Source: Folioceros fuciformis (taxonomy: Eukaryota; Anthocerotophyta; Anthocerotopsida; Anthocerotales). Taken from it: a DNA stretch of 64,000 nucleotides. This document shows, piece by piece, positions 31,943 to 41,032 of the stretch (position 1 is its first letter; every line of letters starts with the position of its first letter). The notes beneath the pieces were generated by a model. That model did no database searches. It was not told the DNA's origin and saw only the letters and a list, made by a program, of their open reading frames with translations. The stretch lies in the NCBI GenBank assembly GCA_049999805.1, contig JBNGIO010006279.1:311612-375611 (forward strand), written 5' to 3'. Made by a program: the position numbers and the translations under genes.

Positions 31943-33066
31943 TCAACAATCCGCCTTCCTGAGAACTCTCTCCAGGAAAGTACCGACCACGTCTGAAGCT
32001 TGCTTCTCTAACGTTTCTTGAGTGATCTCTCTTTGCTTCAACACCTGCTTGCCAACTTTGAACGAGTGATCCCCGCCTTCTACGATGAAGACCTCGTTCA
32101 GACCCGTCATGGAGGCTCGGACATGGTCAAGCTTGTCCACAGGACACATGGGGTCCTTGCTTCCCTGGATGAACAGGATCGGAAGTGAAAGATCCAGTAA
32201 TGTCGAGTCCCGGAGAACTCCATTCGCACCCTGCCAACTCCCGGACCTATCAGCGTCTTGCAGAACTTTCGTGCTGCTCGCATTCAAGGAGCACAGAACT
32301 GTACGCAAGCAAAGGCGGAACAACCTTCAGAGGATAACCCAGACACACTACAGCCGCGACACCAGCCTGTTCATTAGCCGCAACCATGCAACTCACCCTG
32401 TCGTCAAACCAATTCTGCAGCTGAGAATTGTGATTCAAGGAGGATGCGAGGTGCAGAGAAGACCAATATGAAATACGAGCACAAAACCTGGAGCCCATGG
32501 ACTTTCCAACCAGCACCACGGGATGTCCAGGATGCCTAGAAGCAGCCTTCTTTACTTGAGCAAGGTGGAAATCCACCAGCTTTTCAGCTTTAGGCGGAGC
32601 CCCACGCTTACCTCCAGCCAGATCTGCCACAGATGCACGTTGTCAGACACCTCATCCCCCAGCCCTGCCCTCACGCATCACTTCCCGTGTGCACATTGAG
32701 GTTACATGGGTAATCGAAGGTAACAACCTCCACCGCGTTGGTAGCAGCGTTCAACAGCTCCGACCACCTGCTTGTAATCAAACATCAGGCACCCGCAGAG
32801 AAATATCCCATCGCCCCAGCAAGTCCTGACACTCACCTGATCATCCAGGGCGAGGACGAGGAAGCCCCAGCCCCATGTGCGAAAACCAGCAACGGAGTAG
32901 CATTGGCATGACCATCGCCATCCCCGTCACCATCACCATCACCCACCATAACCTGATCAAAGCAAACCTTGCTGCCCCCGGGCTGTGACTCATCATCGTG
33001 GTCTGAGCTGAGACGTGTGCGCTTCTCAGTCACGGCAACAGCACCTCTTTTTCTTTTAGAAGGCAT
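31943..33066 (-). CDS. TEX30/KANL3-like alpha/beta hydrolase
   Basis: Exons in coding order: 33066-32837, 32767-32706, 32623-32488, 32397-32325, 32230-31943; 262 residues with every phase matching. It belongs to the KANSL3/TEX30 alpha/beta-hydrolase group; KANSL3 is a subunit of the NSL histone acetyltransferase complex in animals, while the plant members have no assigned reaction. Landmarks: basic N-terminus 'MPSKRKRGAVAV' that could be a nuclear signal, 'LLVFAHGAGASSSSPWM', 'EVVTFDYPYLAGGKRGAPPK', nucleophile elbow 'VVLVGKSMGSR', 'VVCLGYPLK', 'ILFIQGSKDPMCPVDKL' (Asp) and 'EGGDHSFKVGK' (His), so a full Ser-Asp-His triad is present. A Gly-Asp dipeptide run encoded by a 6-bp microsatellite lies between the N-terminus and the first conserved strand and is likely to vary in length between individuals. 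Confidence 0.87.
32902..32947 (-). repeat. GD-encoding hexanucleotide microsatellite in hydrolase exon 1
   Basis: Imperfect tandem copies of a gatggc-type hexamer (plus strand 'catcgccatccccgtcacca' and on) encode 'GDGDGDGDGDG' in frame. The unit length keeps the frame whatever the copy number. Confidence 0.85.
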
Positions 33067-33345
33067 GGCTGGAAAGTACGAAAGGCCCCACGACAAACGC
33101 AAGCTCTGACGACGAGAGGAATGTTAGGACTTGCAGCTGGGGAGCAGGCAGGTTGAGTGAGATGGGGGCACCACGTCAAGGAAAAGGGGCTGCGATCGCA
33201 ACGGTCACGGACTTGCACATGTTCGATGCAAGGTGTCAAGAGGAGAGCTTGTTAGAGTCGGTAAGATTGTGATTGTTGTTGATCTGTTTGTTCCCTGGAA
33301 GAAGTTGTTGGTTTGTGCTACTGAGAGGAGAGGGCGGCGGTGGCA

Positions 33346-33354
33346 GGCACCAAG
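33346..33354 (+). repeat. left 9-bp target-site duplication (GGCACCAAG)
   Basis: Exact match to 37966-37974 on the other side of the Mutator-like element; 9 bp is the classic Mutator duplication length. Confidence 0.93.
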
Positions 33355-33586
33355 GCCAGGCGCTATTCGTCACTACAAAGTAATTGAAGGAACGAAACCC
33401 GAAGCGCCAGGTCGTCATGGTCATATCTTTGTTTGCATCATGCTAAGCGCAAAGTCACCGTGGTGTCCATGATCTGAGCTCTAATAACAGAGTGAATGGC
33501 CGTAATGTATGCCGTTCCGGATCACTGTAATCTCACTGCCGTAAGCGTAACTTGTAACCGTAACTGTTTGTATTCCAGCTGTATAC
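33355..33586 (+). repeat. left terminal inverted repeat of Mutator-like element
   Basis: About 232 bp, roughly 90% identical by eye to the reverse complement of the right end, ending near 'ccagctgtatac'. Confidence 0.9.
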
Positions 33587-34400
33587 AGCACAAATACCTG
33601 GCGCGAGTTACTTGACCCTTATACCTCACAACTCGTATCCAGTTACATTGCGTGGTTGCTTGTGTTTTGAGAGGACAGCGTAGTAGTGCGCACTGAAAGC
33701 AGGCTTCATAGTTCACGCTCCATAGTGCGCGATGAAGATTGATCTCCAAGCAGTGATCCCTCAGTAGGAAGAGGATGAACCTATGCAACTCGGTTATGTG
33801 CCGCTGCACATTGTTGTTGAGGATTATGATTTTATGAGGTTGACTCGGGAAGAGTTCAGTATGAAAGAAGTGAGAGAAAAGCCTCAACTTTGCTTAGAAG
33901 GTTGCAAGGAAGGCATTTCTTTTGCCTCTTCTCCATTAACAGAGCCACTGCTCACCATCTTGCAAGCGTTATTATTTTACAAGTTGATGCAGTGTATGTG
34001 CAGGACTTGTTTCCAACCATTTCAAAGCTAGGGAGCACACTAGTTAGACCACACTTAGGAAAACCATGTTGTGCTAACAGCCCAAGAACACCAAGCATTA
34101 AAGGTATGTCCTTAGGTGTCCTGGACACAGCCATACTCACATCTTCTCATGCAAACATGAATTTATAACTAGCAAACAAGCCTTTGTCATTGTCTACTGC
34201 TCTTGTCATTTGCTTCTGCTTATCCATAGTAGGGGCTATAGTGATAATGTCCCTCCTAACTACCACCCTTGTCACTATTTCTCTTATATTTTCCCTTGTA
34301 GGCATGGCATTGTGCTAGCTTTTGTAAGACTTTTCCACATTCTGTATTTTAAACACGAAAGATGTGGCTTAAAGCGGAAGTGTCTTTCATCCATCATGTA

Positions 34401-34577
34401 ATAAAAAAAATGGTATATGTACACACATTCATGATTCCAGCAAGCAATAAGAAAATGGTTCGATATATACATATATATATTCCAATACCAAATCTATGGC
34501 TTAAAGTAGCAGCATCTTTTTTTTTAATTCCATGTCATCACAAAATGGTTTATGTACACACATTCATGATTCCGTAA
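34401..34577 (+). repeat. imperfect direct repeat inside Mutator-like element
   Basis: A stretch containing 'atgtacacacattcatgatt' occurs near 34417 and again near 34552, with related sequence on either side. Confidence 0.85.
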
Positions 34578-34707
34578 GTAATAATGAAACTACTTAGTAC
34601 GATATACCAATGCCAAATCTATTAAAAACTATGCTTCATGTGTGTTTGTTCCTAGCAGATGCATGCTCCATACTTCAGGTATGTCAGTTCCAACAGCTAC
34701 ACATTCC

Positions 34708-34748
34708 ATGAATGATCGCTCTACACGTTCCATGAATGATCGCTCGTT
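34708..34748 (+). repeat. 21-bp tandem duplication
   Basis: The phrase 'tccatgaatgatcgctc' is repeated about 21 bp apart inside the Mutator-like element. Confidence 0.88.
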
Positions 34749-35377
34749 CTTCAGCTTAGAAAGCTTCCAACTACTTTTCGTTTCCCAAAATGCAAGCTTT
34801 CTTTTTAAGATGTTATCAGAATTGGTAGGATCAACCAAGGTAGGAAGTATAGGCAACATGGTCTTGGCTTCTACCTTTGCTCTCAATCCCTCTAGCTGCC
34901 TAATCAATTGTTGGAATAAAGCTACTACATGTTGTTGCAAAAAAGACCACTTTTGTAACGTGGTTATTGACTGTTGGCACAAAAGTTTCCATGTTTGGAC
35001 TCGCATCTACTAATTGGCCTACTGCTTGTGTGCATGAATGGTTCACTATGTGCAAGAAGGTAGTTGCACCTTGCCTTGCAGCTACAACCCCTTTGTTATG
35101 ACATATAAACTTTTTCTAGAAGTCTATGCTTGCATCTTCATTAATGGACATGCCAAGTTGTTGACAATGTGTTTGAGCTTGGGCAACCTTAGAGTACTTG
35201 ACAAGTAACTTGTGAGTGGGGACTACATTGTCCATTGCCATCATGACCATCAATTGGTGCTTGCACATGAAGCCTCTTGTCCTATGCTTGCATGCGCAAT
35301 AACCCAATGGTGTTCCCGCGCCACTTGCTGTATACATACACACTCTTCCATGATCTTGACTTCGCACATAAGCAAGG

Positions 35378-35440
35378 CTAGGAGATACTATGTTTGGCAA
35401 CAATACATCAGGAGATACTATGTTTGGCAACAATACATCA
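35378..35440 (+). repeat. 31-bp tandem duplication
   Basis: 'ggagatactatgtttggcaa' plus 11 bases occurs twice in tandem, duplicating transposase codons just upstream of the SWIM finger and shifting frame. Confidence 0.9.
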
Positions 35441-35892
35441 CTGTCTGCAATGCATAGAGCCTTTTGAAAGGCGCTCTTTACTATTTGCTCTTGCTTTCAG
35501 TTCCTATGCCTGCCAGCTCCTTTACATTGTGCCACACACCAAAAATGTCTATTCACTTCCTCAAAGTAAATGTGCATAAGCACAGTCTAAACACCGACTA
35601 CGTAGGGTTTTTTTGGATAGCAAGCTTCTGTACTTCATATGCTTGTGCTATGCCTCAATAGATGAATTGCAATCTTGTTCTACATGTGACATTGTACGCA
35701 CAGCTTTAATCTACTGATGCATGTTACAACCCCACTGGTCCATAAAGTACTTGACAAAACTAGGAGCATGCTCACAAAAGGTATCATTGAAGTGTACCAA
35801 TTTTTTTGTGCAGGCTTGCTTCACATCGACACTCTCATCAAAGTCCATATGCATAATGTCACCCAAGCGCTTCATAATGGTATGTCTTATGT

Positions 35893-35988
35893 GGGGTTCC
35901 TTTACCTTTTTCAGTAGCTGCTGTAACCAGGCTCTCTTAACATTCCTTTACCTTTTTCAGTAGCTGCTGTAACCAGGCTCTCTTAACA
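35893..35988 (+). repeat. 46-bp tandem duplication
   Basis: Two copies of a 46-bp unit starting 'cctttacctttttcagtagc' lie next to the end of the catalytic-core frame of the transposase. Confidence 0.92.
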
Positions 35989-36598
35989 TGCCACAGGCAT
36001 AAAAAGATTTGCACAGATGTTCCAAACATAGCTTGGATGACATTGATTTTTGCCATACAATCATCTACAAGAAAAGCATTGGGTTGCCATGTAGACTGAT
36101 GTTGTACCATCTTCTCATGCAAGAAATGCAACCACTGTGAAATAGCATATGATGTGGCCTTACTTGTGACAACCCAAGCCACAAGAAAGGCATTGAAGTG
36201 GTCATCAAATACCAAAACTCTGAAGAGTTGGAACTTCCATTTGTTAGTGCCAAATGTGGCATCCATAGCAATGATCGAGTTGTGACCCCAATAGAGCATT
36301 TTCTGCATTCGGAAATCACTCTGGATGCCTAGCATGAAGCCTATGGCATTGTCTTCTATTCCTGGTAGTGGATTCATATCTATGGATATCCATCCATAAC
36401 TTAACACTTACCTCATCTCATGCATGGGAACGCCACACCCTGGTATCAAGTTCAGCTTGTAAATTCCTAATGTCACTAAGAAGGAGAAAACCATCCCTCC
36501 GAAGCACTCCTTGTGGATCACCTTGCTTTTGTAAGAAAACATCCAACTTATGATCTTTCATGATTTGAAAGCCAATGTCTTGCACAACAACTTGTAAT

Positions 36599-36997
36599 TC
36601 ACCCATTCCTTTTTGGCCACATATAAGTAAGGAACCATATTGCAATTTGGACTTGAGTTCATGGTAAGTGCTCCATGATAATACTACCATGTGGTACTTC
36701 ACCCATTCCTTTTTGGCCACATATAAGTAAGGAACCAGATTGCAATTTGGACTTGAGTTCATGGTAAGTGCTCCATGATAATACTACTATGTGGTACTTC
36801 ACCCATTCCTTTTTGGCCACATATAAGTAAGGAACCAGATTGCAATTTGGACTTGAGTTCATGGTAAGTGCTCCATGATAATACTACCATGTGGTACTTC
36901 ACCCATTCCTTTTTGGCCACATATAAGTAAGGAACCAGATTGCAATTTGGACTTGAGTCATGGTAAGTGCTCCATGATAATACTACCATGTGGAATG
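36599..36997 (+). repeat. four-copy 100-bp tandem repeat in transposase
   Basis: Copies start at 36599, 36699, 36799 and 36899 with 'tcacccattcctttttggcc'. They are almost identical, so the expansion is recent. The last copy has one base missing. Read on the minus strand, each copy encodes the same transposase segment in a shifted frame. Confidence 0.96.
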
Positions 36998-37650
36998 ATG
37001 TGGTGTGCTTCATGTAATCGTAATTCAGCTACATAGGGAACATTTCAAGTTGGCTAACAAATACCAAAAATTGGCATCCACGCTTCTTACTCTCTCCACA
37101 CATCACCTTAGCGTGCCTAATGCCAACACATGTCTTTGGTTTGTTAGTGAGATTAGCACAAATGTATGATTCCATGAAATTGTATTTTCGGGACAAAAAC
37201 ACAACTGAATTTCATATAATGGCAAGGAGTGGTTGGAGAGATTGCATTTTGCCTGATGCTTGACCATGTCCAAACGTTCACCCTTACCAACTTCATTCGA
37301 AAGAATTTTGATGCCTCCTCCCCAGCGATGAAATCTACATATCGAACTTTCTTCCTGACTGTGTGCACAGCATCTTGCCATTGAGAAAGGTCCTAGGCCA
37401 GTAGTCTAAACAATGAAAGGGCAACGTTTGTGGCTCAATGAGAGCATCTGCATTTCTACACCCAACTTCCATCAACCCGATTGTTCAAGTTCACTCAATC
37501 GAAGCACTCAATTGTGCACGCCGCTTGGGTGTGCACGTTGCTTCAGACGCAGTTCGGAATAGCAACATGGGCGGGATGCCTTGCATTTGTGGCTAAGAAC
37601 ATTTGAAAGGTAGTTGCGGTGTCTCCTCTTCAAATTTCCGCGCTATAGAG

Positions 37651-37965
37651 GTATACAGCTAGAATACAAACAGTTACGGTTACGCTGCAGTGAGATTGCA
37701 ATGATCCGGAACGGCATGCATTACGGCCAGGCACTCTGTTATTAGAGCTCAGATTATGGACACTGTGACTTTGCGCTTAGAATGATGCAAACAAAGACAT
37801 GACCATGACTACCTGGCGATTCGGGTTTCGTGCCTTCAATTACTTTGTAGTGACGAATAGCGCCTGGCTGCGCTTAGCATGATGCAAACAAAGACATGAC
37901 CATGTCGACCTGGCGCTTCGGGTTTCGTGCGTTCAATTACTTTGTAGTGACGAATAGTGCCTGGC
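37651..37965 (-). repeat. right terminal inverted repeat with internal 97-bp duplication
   Basis: Inverted copy of the left end. The outer part, from 'gcgcttag', is present twice (37773-37869 and 37870-37965), so the right end has a second, internal terminus-like sequence. Confidence 0.92.
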
Positions 37966-37974
37966 GGCACCAAG
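37966..37974 (+). repeat. right 9-bp target-site duplication (GGCACCAAG)
   Basis: Exact copy of 33346-33354. Confidence 0.93.
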
Positions 37975-39134
37975 AGACCTGTCAGACAGGAGGAGTCGGA
38001 GAGGAATCCTTGCAGAGAGGGTTTAACATATTTTAATGGTCCTCCAAGTTGGCCGGTGTTGTTGGTGAGGTGGTGGGAGGATGTGCTGGCCAGCGGCTAG
38101 TGCTATCCACAAGTGTTTCGTCCCACGTGGGCAATGCTACTGTAACGCAACATTCCAGGCTTGGCAGCTTTGGGCCGTGCATGTTGCCATTTGATGAGAT
38201 ATGTGATGGGTGGCAACTTGGTGCTGACACGCTTTTCGCTGTGACCGCGATGGGCCTGCCGCCTGGGCCATGAACCGTCCCACTTCCACACGCCTAATTT
38301 GTCCTTGCCTCCCTCCTTGTGCGGAATGTATGATGCGGCTTCCAGCTTGTGGCCAATGGCCTCCGGCCACAGGCTACGTGAACCTATTCCCGAACCTTTC
38401 GAGAGGTGGGTCACCAGACTGCCCGCCAATCTCCGGCCAAGAGTCGCAATCCCTGTTTCACAAACATGAGGCAAGGCTCTCATGCTTCTGCACTGCTGTG
38501 TCACGCCTTGGTGAGCTCTCACGAGGTAAGGTGAGGTGAAGTGAAGTGAAGCTTGCCTTCTGCTGCCTTGAGGCGGCGGCCTTCCAGAGTGAAGGCTGAA
38601 TCTGTCAGCAAGTCTTGCTGCTGTACCGTGGTGTGCCGTGTGCCCTTTTATGGAGCCCGGTAGATGAAGATCCACTTACGCACACATGGTCGACAGTATG
38701 GATTCATGACCCGGGCTCAGCAGGTGGCGGGCGAGCGGGCTTCTTGGTTCTTGGTGAGCGCCTGTATCCCTGGCAGGTTTCTGGTGAGGCCTGTGGCCGA
38801 AGGTCGTGGGCTGCGGATTTGTGGCTATTTCTGGCTTATTGCGGGTGAGGGTGGTTCTGAAGAGAGAAGGGTCGGGGTAGTGAGTGCAATGCAATGCAGG
38901 ATGTCTCTCTCCCGCTGACAATGCGGCGGATCTACAGATGAATGCCTGGATGGACGGATAGATGGATGGTCCGAGACTGTGGGTTTTGTTGGGTTTTTCT
39001 CGTGACTCTGGGAGTCGGTTTCTGTGCAGATCAGAGTGTGCGTAGTGGAATGCCGCATCTCTGCTGATGGTGGGTGGAATGGTTTGGAGGAGCAGGTGCT
39101 TCCGGGCGTGTTGTTGCTGTGGGCAGCGCTTAGG
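37975..39134. other. intergenic region upstream of F-box gene
   Basis: About 1.2 kb. A 187-codon minus-strand frame (38676-39239) overlaps the F-box start and has low-complexity composition; I read it as chance. No gene supported. The last 150 bp are probably the F-box 5' UTR. Confidence 0.5.
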
Positions 39135-40286
39135 ATGTGTCAAGTAGCTTTGATGGATGCCAAGACGAGCGGCAGTGTGGGCAGCAGCACGGAAGAGAGT
39201 GATGAGATGCCGCAGGAAATATGGTGTGGGCTGCCTCAAGAAGTGCTGGAGAGGATCCTGCTGTTTCTGCCGGTATCGAGCCTGTGCCGATTCTGCGCAG
39301 TGAGCAAGAGGTGGAAGTCTCTGATTTCATGCTTGGATTTCGTGCAAGGGCGTGAACGGGTGAATTCATCCAAGCCTTGCTTCATGTTCGCAGGGTTTAT
39401 GAGAACCAAGATGTTGACCATGGTTGACAGCAGCCTTCAGGGCTTTAGCTATGAGTGGCATCCTCAGCCCAAGTTGAATTTCCTGCCCTGGCCTGTCTTC
39501 TTGGTTTCTTCCTCTGAGGGTTTGCTGTTGTGTCAGAGTCGGCAGCATGATCATCTAGTCTGCAATCCTGTCACACGTACGTGGAGGGCCTTACCTCCTG
39601 TACCTGATTTTGGCAAGCCTGGGTTTCCTGCACGCTCATGCTTGATCACAGACGTCCAGACCAGAGCTTTCAAGCTGATTCTGGCAAGGATCTTTCGACG
39701 GGGACGCTGGTCCTTTCTGCAGGTTTATGACTCCAAGCTGGACAGCTGGGACAAACCCATTCGACCGCCTGCAGAATTCAAGTTCTCAGCTCTGGCGGGT
39801 AGTGTTCCTATCTACTACAACGGGCTGCTCTACATTTCGGGTCGGGTCCTAAACCACCTGTCATCAGAAGTGGTTCTCACCTACAGCATCGAGGAAGGCG
39901 TGTGGAGTAGACTGCAAGCCCACAACTTGCCAGGCACGCAGATAGGGGGCTTTGTCGTCTGCGCCGGCAAGCTGCTCATGCTCAGATACGATGCCGACAA
40001 ACTCAGCATGCGCATCTGGGAGCTTCACCAAGCACGAAGAATGTGGATAACAGTGGTCAATGTACCTTCTGATCTCCTGAACGAGCTCAACATCAAGGAC
40101 CCAACTCAAGAAATGCGCTTTTCTGGCTTGGGTGATCTGGTGTACTTCACATCCAATCAGGTTTTCAAAGTGCTCGTCTGCGATTATTCCAGAAGGCTCT
40201 GGTTTTGGCTGACTTTGTCAGCGCCATTTGGCCACCTCATGTTCCCTGTCCTGCCATTCACCTCAAGTTTGGATCCTCGGCTCTGA
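39135..40286 (+). CDS. F-box protein with kelch-like C-terminal domain
   Basis: A 383-residue intronless reading from ATG 39135; the frame is open further upstream (to about 39024) without an ATG, and ATG 39153 is the next choice. F-box proteins bring substrates to SCF ubiquitin ligases through SKP1. The F-box lies at residues about 22-68: 'IWCGLPQEVLERILLFLPVS' followed by 'LCRFCAVSKRWKSLI'. The rest looks like the F-box-associated beta-propeller class: 'FLVSSSEGLLLCQSRQHDHL', 'VCNPVTRTWRALPPVP', 'LQVYDSKLDSWDKPIRPP', 'YYNGLLYISGR', 'VLTYSIEEGVWSRLQ', 'MRIWELHQARRMW'. These repeated 'YD...W' and 'NG.LY' elements are blades of a kelch-type propeller. Substrate is not predictable. Confidence 0.88.
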   Translation: MCQVALMDAKTSGSVGSSTEESDEMPQEIWCGLPQEVLERILLFLPVSSLCRFCAVSKRWKSLISCLDFVQGRERVNSSKPCFMFAGFMRTKMLTMVDSSLQGFSYEWHPQPKLNFLPWPVFLVSSSEGLLLCQSRQHDHLVCNPVTRTWRALPPVPDFGKPGFPARSCLITDVQTRAFKLILARIFRRGRWSFLQVYDSKLDSWDKPIRPPAEFKFSALAGSVPIYYNGLLYISGRVLNHLSSEVVLTYSIEEGVWSRLQAHNLPGTQIGGFVVCAGKLLMLRYDADKLSMRIWELHQARRMWITVVNVPSDLLNELNIKDPTQEMRFSGLGDLVYFTSNQVFKVLVCDYSRRLWFWLTLSAPFGHLMFPVLPFTSSLDPRL

Positions 40287-41032
40287 CTTTCCGGAGCTTG
40301 TGTTAGAACAGGACCCCATTTCTGTCGAACAGATCATTCATCTTGCTGTGTTTGACGATGCCCATTGCAACACTCATTCTATTGGCAAATTTTTTCACAG
40401 CTTTGTGATTTGTTTTTTTTGGCGGTGGAGAACGTTTTTCAACTTTTCAATTGTCGTATTTGTTGTTTGGCATTTCAGTTGCTTTAGTTACTTCATGCGT
40501 ATTTCTATCATGGTGTCTGCTACTTTTGAGAGTGATCGATGAAAATTGTCATATTGTAGATGAATGATTTCTTTTCGTTTTGGACAAGAGATTATTTCAG
40601 AACATGGACAAATAGTCCCACAGAAAAATTTGTTGCAACAAAAGGTTTGTCAAGTTCTACTTTCAGCGCTGGCAGATCTGCCTTTATGCGTGGCAAACAA
40701 GCCATTTGTACATCTATGTGCATGCAAAACGCTAAAAACTCTGAATAACAGACATTTGATGCACATATTTCTATGATTCGGCGTGCTAACACCGAATCAT
40801 ATCCAGCTTTCTCCTCCAAGTGACTGAGACGAAAAACCTCAACGCAAACGCTCACATTCCAACGTCAACACAGCCTGCCATGGGAACTTTTTATTCATCT
40901 CGACATCTCCGTATCATCTGTAGAGGACACCAACCAATTTATCACCAAGCAAAAAAGCTGCAAAACTTAGAAGCACGACAACAGGCATGATCGACGTGTC
41001 ATTCAACGATATGACCAAATATATTACAAGAT
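40287..41032. other. convergent 3' region
   Basis: About 750 bp between the F-box gene (+) and the LEA-like gene (-). T-rich segments near 40390-40450 suit a 3' UTR. Short frames on both strands have no family features. Confidence 0.5.

Larger units (their letters stand above)
35116..37381 (-). pseudogene. decayed MULE transposase with SWIM zinc finger
   Basis: Coding pieces on the minus strand in order: an N-terminal piece (37381-37103; two frames needed, with 'VRKKVRYVDFIAGEEASKF' and 'LSNHSLPLYEIQLCFCPEN'), a piece at 36600-36418 with 'DHKLDVFLQKQGDPQGVL', the MULE catalytic core (36407-35937) and the C-terminal SWIM finger (35433-35116). The core has 'SIIAMDATFGTNKWKFQLF' with the first catalytic Asp, 'VFDDHFNAF', and 'FLVDDCMAKINVIQAMFG'. 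The SWIM finger reads 'YCACKHRTRGFMCKHQL' with the CxC...CxH ligands. Frames are broken by stops, by a four-copy 100-bp repeat (36599-36997) and by 46-bp and 31-bp duplications, none of which is a multiple of three. A functional transposase is therefore not encoded. Confidence 0.9.
33355..37965. mobile_element. Mutator-like element with terminal inverted repeats
   Basis: A 4611-bp DNA transposon with all end structures visible. Both ends begin 'GCCAGGC[G/A]CTATTCGTCACT' and are inverted copies of each other for about 232 bp (33355-33586 against 37965-37651). The right end carries an extra internal duplication of 97 bp (37773-37869 and 37870-37965). A 9-bp target-site duplication GGCACCAAG flanks the element. 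The body holds a decayed MULE/SWIM transposase on the minus strand and several short tandem duplications. The exact duplication suggests the last insertion is not ancient, although the transposase is now broken, so mobilisation may have been in trans. Confidence 0.95.

Noticed and set aside
38676-39239. 187-codon minus-strand frame upstream of the F-box gene.
   Set aside because: His/Thr/Pro-rich with no motif, overlaps the F-box start region, and no second exon is evident.
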